A stretch of 64,000 nt of DNA from Frigoribacterium sp. CFBP 13712 (GTDB lineage Bacteria; Actinomycetota; Actinomycetes; Actinomycetales; Microbacteriaceae): the NCBI RefSeq assembly GCF_014842255.1, contig NZ_JACYVH010000006.1, positions 104,869-168,868 of the forward strand. The letters are read 5' to 3'. Each line of letters opens with the position of its first letter. Position 1 is the stretch's first letter. The notes below the pieces were generated by a model. It ran no database searches and was not told the origin of the DNA. It saw nothing but the letters and a program-made list of their open reading frames with translations. The position numbers and the translations under genes were made by a program. Of this stretch, positions 54,494 through 62,484 are shown one piece after another.

Positions 54494-55959
54494 GCGCCAC
54501 CACGGTCGACCGCACCGGCGCCCGCGGCTCTGCGCCCACCGGAGCCCGCGCCGCAGCCCGCTCCGCCCTCGGCGACCAGCTGCGCGAGCACCGCCCCAGC
54601 GTGCTCGTCGCCGCGCTCGGCACCACGTTCGGCGTCGCCCTGCTCTCGGTGTCGCACGTCTTCGAGCAGCTGATCGCGTCCGACCCGGCGGTCGCGGCCA
54701 GCGGCACCGTGTCGACGATGCTCGATCTCGTCGCGTCGGTCTTCGTCGGGCTGGCCCTCTACGTCGGCGCGATCGTGACGGCCAACACCTTCACCACGGT
54801 GGTCGCCGGTCGCACGCCGACGATCGCCCTGATGCGCCTGCTCGGCTCGTCGGCCCGAGACCAGCGTCGGGTCGTCGCCCGCGAGGGGCTCGTCGTCGGC
54901 GTCGCCGGTGCGCTGATCGGCGTCGTCGTCGGCACCCTGCTGGTCGTCGTCGCCGTCGGCGTGCTGGTGGCCCGCGGCACCCTGCCCGACCTCGACTACT
55001 CGTACGTCTCGGTCGGCGGCCTCGTGCCGGCCGTCGCCGTCGTCGCGACCACGGTCGCCGCCGCCTGGATCGGCTCGCGTCGCGTGCTGCAGGTCACCCC
55101 GCTGCAGGCCACGGGCGTCGTGCAGGAGGAGCCGGTCGGCTCGCGCCCCCGCCGGGTGCTCCGCACGGTGCTGGCGGCGCTGCTCGTCGTCGGGGGCGGC
55201 GTGCTGCTGCTCGCCGGGGTGCTCATGGGGCTCGCGAACGAGGCCGGCGTGCTCGTCGCCTTCGTCGGCGGGGTCCTCTCCTTCTCGGGTGTCGTCGTCG
55301 GCGCCCACACGGTGATGCCCGCCGGGCTCGCCGCGGTCGGCCGCCTGTTCGGCTCGGGTCAGGTGGCGCGCCTGGCCGCCGAGAACGCCGTGCGTCAGCC
55401 CGAGCGCAGCACCCGGGCGACGATCGGCATCGTGATCGGCGTGACCCTGGTGACGACGATGTCGGTGGCGCTCGAGACGCTCCGCAGCTTCATCGGCAGC
55501 ATCCAGCAGGACCCTGCCTACGCGGCCGAGCTCGACACCATGTTCACGACGACGCTGCTCGTCATGGCGGGCCTCGTCGGCTTCTCGGCCGTGATCGCCG
55601 CGGTCGGCATGGTGAACGACATGTCGCTCAGCGTGCTGCAGCGGCGGCGCGAGCTGGGGCTGCTGCGCGCCGTCGGGTCGACGGTGGGCCAGATCCGCGG
55701 GATGATCCTGCTCGAGGCGGCGCAGATGGCCGTCACGGCGATCGTCGTCGGGGTCGTGCTCGGCACCGTCTACGGCTGGGCCGGGGCGCAGTCGCTGCTC
55801 GGGGCCGCCAACCAGGGGATGCTGATCGCGCCGACGCTGCCCGTGCCGCTGCTCGTCGGGCTGGCGCTGACGGCAGCGGTGCTGGCTGGGGTGGCGGCGC
55901 TCGTGCCGGCTCGCCGGGCGACCTCGGTGACCCCGGTCGAGGCGCTCGCCGCCCGCTGA
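54490..55959 (+). CDS. ABC transporter permease, FtsX/MacB-like
   Basis: 489 residues with two FtsX-type halves: helices near the N-terminus, VVAREGLVVGVAGALIGVVV, ARLAAENAVRQPERSTRATI, and the C-terminal set with LSVLQRRRELGLLRAVGSTV and ATSVTPVEALAAR. GTG start overlaps the ATPase gene. The large periplasmic domain of MacB is absent or short, as in Gram-positive relatives of this family. Confidence 0.92.
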   Translation: MSATTVDRTGARGSAPTGARAAARSALGDQLREHRPSVLVAALGTTFGVALLSVSHVFEQLIASDPAVAASGTVSTMLDLVASVFVGLALYVGAIVTANTFTTVVAGRTPTIALMRLLGSSARDQRRVVAREGLVVGVAGALIGVVVGTLLVVVAVGVLVARGTLPDLDYSYVSVGGLVPAVAVVATTVAAAWIGSRRVLQVTPLQATGVVQEEPVGSRPRRVLRTVLAALLVVGGGVLLLAGVLMGLANEAGVLVAFVGGVLSFSGVVVGAHTVMPAGLAAVGRLFGSGQVARLAAENAVRQPERSTRATIGIVIGVTLVTTMSVALETLRSFIGSIQQDPAYAAELDTMFTTTLLVMAGLVGFSAVIAAVGMVNDMSLSVLQRRRELGLLRAVGSTVGQIRGMILLEAAQMAVTAIVVGVVLGTVYGWAGAQSLLGAANQGMLIAPTLPVPLLVGLALTAAVLAGVAALVPARRATSVTPVEALAAR

Positions 55960-55985
55960 GCCGCGCCGCGCCTCCTCGGCTCGCA

Positions 55986-56051
55986 CTGCACCCCGTTTTC
56001 GGCGCTGCACCCCGATGGATGCGGGTGCAGCGCCGGGAACGGGGTGTCGCA
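55986..56051. repeat. Imperfect inverted repeat after the ABC permease gene
   Basis: Arms CTGCACCCCGTTTTCGGCGC and GCGCCGGGAACGGGGTG with inner CTGCACCCC/GGGTGCAG; single copy in the window, in the gap before the DUF1023 gene. Confidence 0.7.
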
Positions 56052-56130
56052 GGAGGCGCGGGGGACGCGGGCGGACGGGGTGTACCTTCAGAGGCACAGA
56101 CAAGTGGGTTCACGCGGGGGTGTGGTGGGC

Positions 56131-57978
56131 ATGACGACGATCGAGTTCGACGATGGCGCGGCCGATGCGTTGATCGCTGCGGCGGACGGGGCGTCGAGCG
56201 ACCTGGGTGAGCAAGCGTTCACGAACCGGTTCTCGGTCGAGGGCGTGGTGGCGGACTTCAAGGGCGCGTACGCGACTCTCTTCACGCAAGCCAACATCGT
56301 GCGATCCGAGGACACGCTGTCGTTGACTGGTGTGCTCACAGACCTGATGACTGCCGTGGGTGAGTCCAGGCGACAGGCTGACGACGAGCGTCAGCGTCTC
56401 TCCGACCTGTCTGACTGGAAGAAGCGAGAGGCCGAGCGCGAACGTCAGCGTGGATCTGGTGATGTGCTCCAGGAGTCTTCGGCGTTCGTCTCGGAGCTCG
56501 TCGACCGAAGACCGTCGGAAGTTCCGATCAGGGCGACGCCCATCTCCGTTGCCTACAGCGCCCGCGAGCGAAACCGCACACGTGGCGGTGCGTCCGGTGG
56601 AACCTCGTCAGCTGATCCAGACGTGCTGCGGACCTTCGTCGGCATGAGTCGAGCTTCCGATCTGAGCACGGCTCAGCACGTGATCCAGATGAAGAACGCT
56701 TGGACGCGTTTCGCGTCGGCATGCTCATGGGTGCCCATCGAGTCGTCGACGGCGATCACGAGTCTCGACACCCTCATGGCAGAGAACGCACTGGACGCGA
56801 CCTGGATCGAGGGGATCGCGGCGGAGTTCGATGCGGCGGGCGGCGCGTCACTGCCCGACCTGCGGCTGGATGGAGTGGTCATCACCGCCGCTTCACCGGC
56901 ACTCACCAAACTGCTGCAGCCCGGTCTCACCCCTGCTGAGGTCGCCGAGGCGTACGCGCTGCTGCCGCAGTCAGACGCATACATTGAAGGATTGCCGCTC
57001 GTTGCTCAGTACTTCCTGGCCAACCTGGACGGCGTCCCTGCGGTCTCGCGGGACGTTGCCTCCCGTGCCGTTCTGGATGCCGCCGTCGCGAATCCAGAAG
57101 CGGTAGCGCAGTTGATGGGAATCGTGCCGGACGGGCCGCTGGCCGAGCAGGACTTCGAGGAGCAGGTTGTCGCGCTGAGGAAGGCGGTGGACCAGGCCGA
57201 CCTAACGGCGAAAGAACTGCTCGGGCAGGATGGCGCCTCGAGCATTGCGCAGCTTGTCGGTTTTGGTGTGCACGACGGGGCCGTCGTGGCCGCCATCTCG
57301 CTTGGCGACCTTGACACCGCTTCCAACGTAACCGTGAACGTCCCAGGGATGAAATCGAACGCGGGGGAGATGAAGTCGGCGTTGACGGCAGCGGATGAGC
57401 TGGTCCGAGCCGCTGTGAGAGGGAACCCGGACGCTAGCTATGCCGTCGTCTCGTGGATGGGCTACAACTCGCCTAGTGAATTCGAAGTGGCGTCTCCCGC
57501 TCGTGCGTTGTCCGGGGCAGCCGAACTTGCGTCGTTCATGGACGGCCTGCATGAAAGTCGTGCCGACGTCCCGGCGGACTCATACTCCGTCATGGCCCAC
57601 TCATACGGTTCGACGACGACGTCGGAGGCATTGCTGCTGACCCAGCATCGTGTCGACTCGTTCATCTCCTACGGTTCCGTGGGGTTGACGAACGAAGCGA
57701 CGGTCTATGACCTCAACGCCGATGAGGTCTATGCGACTCAGGCCTGGGGAGACGGGCTCGCGCCTGTCGGGCTGGCTCTCGGTCTCGGTACGCGAACGAA
57801 CCCGACGATCGTCGACGGTGTGCACGTATTCTCGTCCGGGGCCGGACCGGGTACCGAGGCTGTGACGCAGCATGACATGTTCTTGGATTCCGGGTCCGAC
57901 CAGAACGGGTACCTCTCGGCGGACACGACATCCCTCAAGACCATCTCGCAGATCGTCGCTAATGGAAGACCGGACTGA
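56131..57978 (+). CDS. DUF1023-type alpha/beta hydrolase with helical N-terminus
   Basis: 615 residues. The N-terminal half is mostly helical with heptad-like charged stretches (ESRRQADDERQRLSDLSDW), resembling the WXG100/LXG-type domains that precede such proteins in Actinobacteria. The C-terminal half is the DUF1023 fold: ASNVTVNVPGMKSNAGEM, YAVVSWMGYNSPSEF, nucleophile elbow VMAHSYGS (Ser about 491), and a late His in TQHDMF. There is no Sec signal. Codon use is less biased than in the sugar clusters. It overlaps the first of four lipoprotein genes by one base (TGATG). Substrate unknown; secretion by a type VII-like route is inference. Confidence 0.8.
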   Translation: MTTIEFDDGAADALIAAADGASSDLGEQAFTNRFSVEGVVADFKGAYATLFTQANIVRSEDTLSLTGVLTDLMTAVGESRRQADDERQRLSDLSDWKKREAERERQRGSGDVLQESSAFVSELVDRRPSEVPIRATPISVAYSARERNRTRGGASGGTSSADPDVLRTFVGMSRASDLSTAQHVIQMKNAWTRFASACSWVPIESSTAITSLDTLMAENALDATWIEGIAAEFDAAGGASLPDLRLDGVVITAASPALTKLLQPGLTPAEVAEAYALLPQSDAYIEGLPLVAQYFLANLDGVPAVSRDVASRAVLDAAVANPEAVAQLMGIVPDGPLAEQDFEEQVVALRKAVDQADLTAKELLGQDGASSIAQLVGFGVHDGAVVAAISLGDLDTASNVTVNVPGMKSNAGEMKSALTAADELVRAAVRGNPDASYAVVSWMGYNSPSEFEVASPARALSGAAELASFMDGLHESRADVPADSYSVMAHSYGSTTTSEALLLTQHRVDSFISYGSVGLTNEATVYDLNADEVYATQAWGDGLAPVGLALGLGTRTNPTIVDGVHVFSSGAGPGTEAVTQHDMFLDSGSDQNGYLSADTTSLKTISQIVANGRPD

Positions 57979-58679
57979 TGAACGAAGTCAAGAACCAACG
58001 CCTGCATCATGTCGCCGCGTTGGTGGCGACGATCCTGGTGCTCGTGACGACAGGCTGCGGGACGAACGCGAAGAACGGAGATGACGTGGTGAGACAGGGT
58101 GGACGGGACGCCGCCGGGTTGACGCAGGCAGAGGTCGCCGGGATGTCGCTGGAAGACGAGTTCGGGTTGGCATCGGAGCGGTACGTCAAGATGCAGGGCC
58201 TGCTCGAGGAGGCGCAGCTACAGATCTCAGACGGCTCGTGGGTCTGGATCGGTGGTGATGTGCTCCCGGTCATGGGTGGGGCCAATGCGTACGGTGAGGC
58301 GCCTGAGGGTGCCAACGAGGACAACAGCTACTACGTCCGTACCAGCCGAAACGTCAAACTGAAGGGGACGACGGGCGAGCGTGCCGATCTCGATCCGATG
58401 ATCCAGTACTTCGACGAGAAGGGCTGGGAGTCGGGCAGCATGAAGATCGGCCGGAACTTCGAGGCCAGGGCCGACACCGGTGACGGGTGGTGGGTCATGT
58501 ACACGGTTCGACCTAACGGGCAGTACACGGTGGATGTGTACAGCGAGGTGTTCTGGACGAACGACTCGAGTGAGCTGCGTCTGGCGATCGGCAAGCGGGA
58601 CGTGACACCGTTTCCGCGCGAGTCTGTGCCGGGCGAATACGAACTATTCCCCTCGTGGAGCGATCCGGTTCAGCCTTAG
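57978..58679 (+). CDS. Tandem paralogous lipoprotein 1
   Basis: 233 residues: N-terminal hydrophobic helix with lipobox TTGC, then a shared domain GLTQAEVAGMSLEDEFGLAS, EEAQLQISDGSWVWIGGDVL, DPMIQYFDEKGWESGS, GDGWWVMYTVRPNGQYTVDV and end VPGEYELFPSWSDPVQP. The most divergent of the four. It starts on the last base of the DUF1023 stop codon. No known family; an immunity or inhibitor role for the hydrolase is inferred from position. Confidence 0.85.
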   Translation: MNEVKNQRLHHVAALVATILVLVTTGCGTNAKNGDDVVRQGGRDAAGLTQAEVAGMSLEDEFGLASERYVKMQGLLEEAQLQISDGSWVWIGGDVLPVMGGANAYGEAPEGANEDNSYYVRTSRNVKLKGTTGERADLDPMIQYFDEKGWESGSMKIGRNFEARADTGDGWWVMYTVRPNGQYTVDVYSEVFWTNDSSELRLAIGKRDVTPFPRESVPGEYELFPSWSDPVQP

Positions 58680-58682
58680 TTC

Positions 58683-59363
58683 ATGATCAGACCTGGGGGT
58701 GTTCTTCGAGCCGTAGTGCTGTCAGTGGTGACGGTGCTCGCGGTGGCGGGGTGCGCCTCCGGGGCGGGGTCGACAGGCGAGGATGCACGGGACGCGGCGG
58801 GGTTGACGCAGGCAGAGGTCGCTGGGATGTCGCTGGAGGACGAGTTCGGGTTGGCTGCGGACCGGTATTCGGAGATCGAGTCCGTGCTCGAAGAGGCGCA
58901 GCTGCAGGTGTCGGATGATGCGTGGCGGTGGAACGGCGGGGATGTGCTGCCGAGCGCGGGCGGTCCGGGGTCGTTCGGTGAGCCATTACCGGGGGCCGAT
59001 GGTGACAACAGCTATTACTTCCGTGTGGGTCGGACGCTTCGGCCGGAGGGTGCCAGTGGTGCGGTCGCTGGTCTCGAGCCGATGAGCTCGTACTTCGATG
59101 AGAAGGGGTGGAAGTACGGCACCCGCGAGAGCGGCACGAAAAGCGAGGTGCGCGCTGACACGGGTGATGGGTGGTGGCTGACGTACACGGTGCGTGACAA
59201 CGGGCAGTACTCGTTGGTCGTGTATAGCGAGCTGTACTGGACGAACGACGCGGGCGAGTTGCGACTAGCGATCGGCAAGCGGGACGTGACTCCGTTCCCT
59301 GAGGAGTCCGTGCCGGGCGAGCATGAGCCTTTCCCCACGTGGAGCGACCCGGTTCAGCCGTAG
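58683..59363 (+). CDS. Tandem paralogous lipoprotein 2
   Basis: 226 residues. Lipobox VAGC after a short signal (VVLSVVTVLAVAGC), then the same domain; the central part (LRPEGASGAVAGLEPMSSYF, GWKYGTRESGTKSEVRADTG) matches paralogue 4, while the end (LRLAIGKRDVTPFPEE) matches paralogue 1. Three bases separate it from each neighbour. Confidence 0.85.
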   Translation: MIRPGGVLRAVVLSVVTVLAVAGCASGAGSTGEDARDAAGLTQAEVAGMSLEDEFGLAADRYSEIESVLEEAQLQVSDDAWRWNGGDVLPSAGGPGSFGEPLPGADGDNSYYFRVGRTLRPEGASGAVAGLEPMSSYFDEKGWKYGTRESGTKSEVRADTGDGWWLTYTVRDNGQYSLVVYSELYWTNDAGELRLAIGKRDVTPFPEESVPGEHEPFPTWSDPVQP

Positions 59364-59366
59364 ATC

Positions 59367-60047
59367 GTGACGCGACCTGGGGGTGTTCTTCGAGCTGTGG
59401 TGCTGTCAGTGGTGATGGTGCTCGCGGTGGCGGGGTGCGCCTCCGGGGAGAGGTCGGCGAGCGAGGATGCACGGGATGCCGCGGGGATGACTCAGTCGGA
59501 GGTGGCTGGGATGTCGCTGGAGGACGAGTTCGGGCTGGCGGCTGAGCGGTATGTCGAGATGCAGGGCGTGCTCGAGGAGGCGCAGGTGCAGCTCTCGGAC
59601 GGCTCATGGTTCTGGAACGGTGGTGACGTGCTTCCTGTCGCAGCGGGGGCCGACGCGTTCGGCGAGGCGCTGCCTGGTGCGGACGATGACAACTCGTACT
59701 TCTTCACAGCGGGGAGGATTCTCGAGCCGGAGGGTGCCGAGGGTGAGCGGGCGGATCTCGATCCGATGATCGCGTATTTCGACGAGAAGGGCTGGGAGTC
59801 GGGCAGTCGCGAGATCGGCCGCAATTTCGAGGCGAGAGCCGACAGCGGTGACGGGTGGTGGGTCACCTATACGGTTCGTCCGAACGGCCAGTACTCCCTC
59901 GCCGTGTACAGCGAGCCGTTCTGGACGAACGACTCGCGTGCGTTGTTCTCGGCGATCGCCGATCGTGATCCGGCCGATTTCCCGCAGGAGTCCGTGCCGG
60001 GCGAGTACTCGCCGTTCCCTTCGTGGGACGACCCGGTGCGGCCGTAG
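59367..60047 (+). CDS. Tandem paralogous lipoprotein 3
   Basis: 226 residues, GTG start. Signal and lipobox nearly identical to paralogue 2; central part (GERADLDPMIAYFDEKGWES, IGRNFEARADSGDGWW) matches paralogue 1; the end (FSAIADRDPADFPQESVPG) goes with paralogue 4. Confidence 0.85.
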   Translation: MTRPGGVLRAVVLSVVMVLAVAGCASGERSASEDARDAAGMTQSEVAGMSLEDEFGLAAERYVEMQGVLEEAQVQLSDGSWFWNGGDVLPVAAGADAFGEALPGADDDNSYFFTAGRILEPEGAEGERADLDPMIAYFDEKGWESGSREIGRNFEARADSGDGWWVTYTVRPNGQYSLAVYSEPFWTNDSRALFSAIADRDPADFPQESVPGEYSPFPSWDDPVRP

Positions 60048-60050
60048 ATC

Positions 60051-60731
60051 GTGATGCGATCTGGGGGTGTTCTTCGAGCGGTGGTGCTGTCTGTGGTGAC
60101 GGTGTTCGCGGTGGCGGGGTGCGCCTCCGGGGCGGGGGCGGCAGGCGAGGACGCACGGGACGCGGCGGGGTTGACGCAGGCGGAGGTCGCCGGGATGTCG
60201 CTGGAGGACGAGTTCGGGTTGGCTGCGGAGCGGTATTCGGAGATCGAGGCCGTGCTCGAGGAGGCGCAGCTGCAGGTGTCGGACGATTCGTGGCGGTGGA
60301 ACGGCGGGGATGTGCTGCCCAGTGCGGGCGGTCCGGGGTCGTTCGGTGAGCCTCTGCCCGGCGCGGATGGAGACGACAGCTACTCCTTCCGAGCAGGCCG
60401 ATCACTCCGGCCCGACGGTGCCAGTGGTGCGGTCGCTGATCTCGAGCCGATGAGTTCGTACTTCGATGAGAAGGGGTGGAAGTACGGAACCCGTGAGAGT
60501 GACACGAAGAGCGAGGTGCGCGCCGACACCGGTGACGGATGGTGGCTGACGTACACGGTGCGTGACAGCGGGCAGTACTCGTTGGTCGTGTACAGCGAGT
60601 CGTACTGGACGAACGACTACAGCGCCTTGCTCGCTGCTGTCGCTGATCGGCTCCCGACCGACTTCCCTGAGGAGTCTGTGCCAGGCGAGTATGAGCCTTT
60701 CCCCTCGTGGAGCGACCCGGTTCGACCGTAG
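60051..60731 (+). CDS. Tandem paralogous lipoprotein 4
   Basis: 226 residues, GTG at 60051 (ATG at 60054). Nearly a copy of paralogue 2 up to about residue 190 (ERYSEIEAVLEEAQLQVSDD, WRWNGGDVLPSAGGPGSFGE), but with the 3-type end (LLAAVADRLPTDFPEE). Last gene of the run; the convergent CobW-like gene follows 19 bases on. Confidence 0.85.
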   Translation: MMRSGGVLRAVVLSVVTVFAVAGCASGAGAAGEDARDAAGLTQAEVAGMSLEDEFGLAAERYSEIEAVLEEAQLQVSDDSWRWNGGDVLPSAGGPGSFGEPLPGADGDDSYSFRAGRSLRPDGASGAVADLEPMSSYFDEKGWKYGTRESDTKSEVRADTGDGWWLTYTVRDSGQYSLVVYSESYWTNDYSALLAAVADRLPTDFPEESVPGEYEPFPSWSDPVRP

Positions 60732-60750
60732 ACCCCGCCCCACCTCGGCC

Positions 60751-61830
60751 TCAGCCGGCGGCCCAGACCGGGAACGGGTCGGCGAAGTCACGCCATTCGG
60801 CCGGATCCCGCAGCAGTTCGGCATCGCTCAGGAGGCACGAGTCGAGCTCACGACGGATCGTCGCCACGTCGAGATCCAGACCGAAGAACGCGATCTGCTG
60901 ACCGTGCGGCGAGTCGGGGTGCCACGACGGACTCGACGTGGGGTCGAGGCTCAGCATCTGCCCGACGCTCGACCACGACCCGACCCGGTCGCACCGCGTG
61001 GCGAACTGGGTGAACCCGCGCGATCGCAGCACCGTCCCCACGGCCCCCGGCGCGAAGGTGCGCTCGACGACGGCGGCGAGGCGCTCGGGGTGGAACGGGC
61101 GCTCGTCGCGGTAGACGTAGGTCGTGATCGTCCCGTCGTGGGCGAGGTCGGGGGTGTGCTCCGAGAGGGCCTGCATCCAGCCGGCTGCGCTGCCGAGGTG
61201 CGCCGCGCCTCCTCGGGTCGCCAAGGAGGTGCGGGTCACCTCGTCGACGGGCAGCACCGCCGCCTCGGGTGCGAGCCTCGCCAGCAGCCGCTCGAGCGTC
61301 CGGCGGTCGGCGGCGGGCACGGCGTCCGTGTCGGCGAGGGCGACGACGGTTGCGTACTCGACCAGTTCGACGACGTGCTCGGCGGCGCGGAACCGGTCGT
61401 CGACACCGCCCAGCACCAGCTCGGCGAGGTCGACCGCGCTGACGACGGAGACGACGTGCTGCAACAGCGACCGGCCGTCGGGCAGCCCCAGATCGGCGTC
61501 GAGCAGCGCGCCGAGCATCAGCCCGGTGGGCCGCAGCGGGGTGCCGGGTTCGACCGAGGCGACGATGTCGACCGCGGCGCCGTCGTGGGCGAGGTCGAGC
61601 GCGAGGCGGTGGACGGTGTCGACGGCGGTGTGCGGGTCGGGACTGGGGCCTAGGTCGGGGTCGAGGTCGGGTCGGGGCTCGGGCTGGCGCTCGCGCTCGG
61701 TGGAGAGTCGTCGGCTGGCGGGGCCGGCGAGCTCGTCGGCGAGGCGTCCGACGAGGGCTGGGCTCTGGCCGCCGACGAGGACGACTCCCCGGTGTCGCGA
61801 GAGCCGAGGGGTGGGCAGCGGTTCGATCAT
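60751..61830 (-). CDS. CobW/COG0523-like protein with degenerate nucleotide site
   Basis: 359 residues. The C-terminal part is a clear CobW C-domain (TYVYRDERPFHPERLAAVVE, GTVLRSRGFTQFATR). The N-terminal domain keeps the outline of a P-loop GTPase but where Walker A (GxxGxGKT) should stand it reads VLVGGQSPALVGRLAD, and no CxCC metal motif is seen. So it may be a non-hydrolysing relative. It is divergent from a cysteine-free bL36 gene across a Zur-like box, as expected for zinc-starvation genes. Confidence 0.8.
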   Translation of the reverse strand: MIEPLPTPRLSRHRGVVLVGGQSPALVGRLADELAGPASRRLSTERERQPEPRPDLDPDLGPSPDPHTAVDTVHRLALDLAHDGAAVDIVASVEPGTPLRPTGLMLGALLDADLGLPDGRSLLQHVVSVVSAVDLAELVLGGVDDRFRAAEHVVELVEYATVVALADTDAVPAADRRTLERLLARLAPEAAVLPVDEVTRTSLATRGGAAHLGSAAGWMQALSEHTPDLAHDGTITTYVYRDERPFHPERLAAVVERTFAPGAVGTVLRSRGFTQFATRCDRVGSWSSVGQMLSLDPTSSPSWHPDSPHGQQIAFFGLDLDVATIRRELDSCLLSDAELLRDPAEWRDFADPFPVWAAG

Positions 61831-61844
61831 GCCCCTAAGCTAAG

Positions 61845-61859
61845 TGATAACTGTTCTCA
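61845..61859. promoter_or_regulatory. Zur-like operator
   Basis: Near-perfect 15-base palindrome TGATAACTGTTCTCA, in the 63-base gap between the divergent CobW-like and bL36 genes. Its TGAtaa...tTCA form resembles actinobacterial Zur/Fur boxes, and both neighbours are typical Zur targets. Confidence 0.7.
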
Positions 61860-61893
61860 GTAACAAGCTGGGGACGCTGATGAAGGAGGCACG

Positions 61894-62016
61894 GTGAAGG
61901 TCCGCAACTCGCTCAAGGCTCTGAAGGCGATCCCGGGGTCGCAGGTGGTGCGCCGCCGCGGCCGCGTGTACGTGATCAACAAGAAGAACCCCCGGTGGAA
62001 CACGCGACAGGGGTGA
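61894..62016 (+). CDS. ykgO: 50S ribosomal protein bL36, zinc-independent paralogue
   Basis: A 40-residue protein: it begins [19 protein letters not shown] and continues with [20 protein letters not shown]. Zinc-binding bL36 has three Cys and a His; all are absent here, as in the C-minus paralogues that replace it when zinc is short. GTG start preceded by AAGGAGG (61883-61889). Divergent from the CobW-like gene over a Zur-like box. Confidence 0.92.
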   Translation: MKVRNSLKALKAIPGSQVVRRRGRVYVINKKNPRWNTRQG

Positions 62017-62065
62017 GTGCTGCCGAGGTCTCCGGTGTCGGAGGTCTCGCCTAGCGTCGGCTCGC

Positions 62066-62401
62066 ATGGGAGTCCAGTCGTCGTTCGTCAACGCCGCCGC
62101 CGCGCTCGCGAAGCGGCCGCACGAGCATCCTTATGCGATCCCGCCCATGCCGGGAGGGCAGGGGCTCTGGCTGATCCGGCAGGGTGCGGCTGCGCCGCTC
62201 GGCTTCGTCAGGATGCGCCCGGTGCTCGGGGGGTACGCGTTCGACGTCTACGCGCACTGCCGTGACGACGGCGGGCGCCGCCCCTGGCTGCACACTGCGG
62301 GGAGCCTCGACTCGGCGGTCGCCTGGGCGGTGCAGCACGACCGCGAGATCCGCGCGCTGATCGCCCGCTGTGCCCCCGAGCCCGACGTCTGGCCGGCGTG
62401 A
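62066..62401 (+). CDS. Hypothetical small protein
   Basis: 111 residues, soluble, Trp-rich (GLWLIRQ, RPWLHTAG, AWAVQHDREIRALIARC), starting MGVQSSFVNAAAALAKRPHE. No family recognised, no signal peptide. It follows bL36 by 49 bases, so it could share the zinc-controlled transcript. Confidence 0.65.
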   Translation: MGVQSSFVNAAAALAKRPHEHPYAIPPMPGGQGLWLIRQGAAAPLGFVRMRPVLGGYAFDVYAHCRDDGGRRPWLHTAGSLDSAVAWAVQHDREIRALIARCAPEPDVWPA

Positions 62402-62484
62402 GTGAGCACCGGTGGACGCGCGCCAGCACCTTCGCCCCGCGGTGAGTGCGGTGTCGGCTCGACCCGCGCCTCCTCGGCCCGGCT

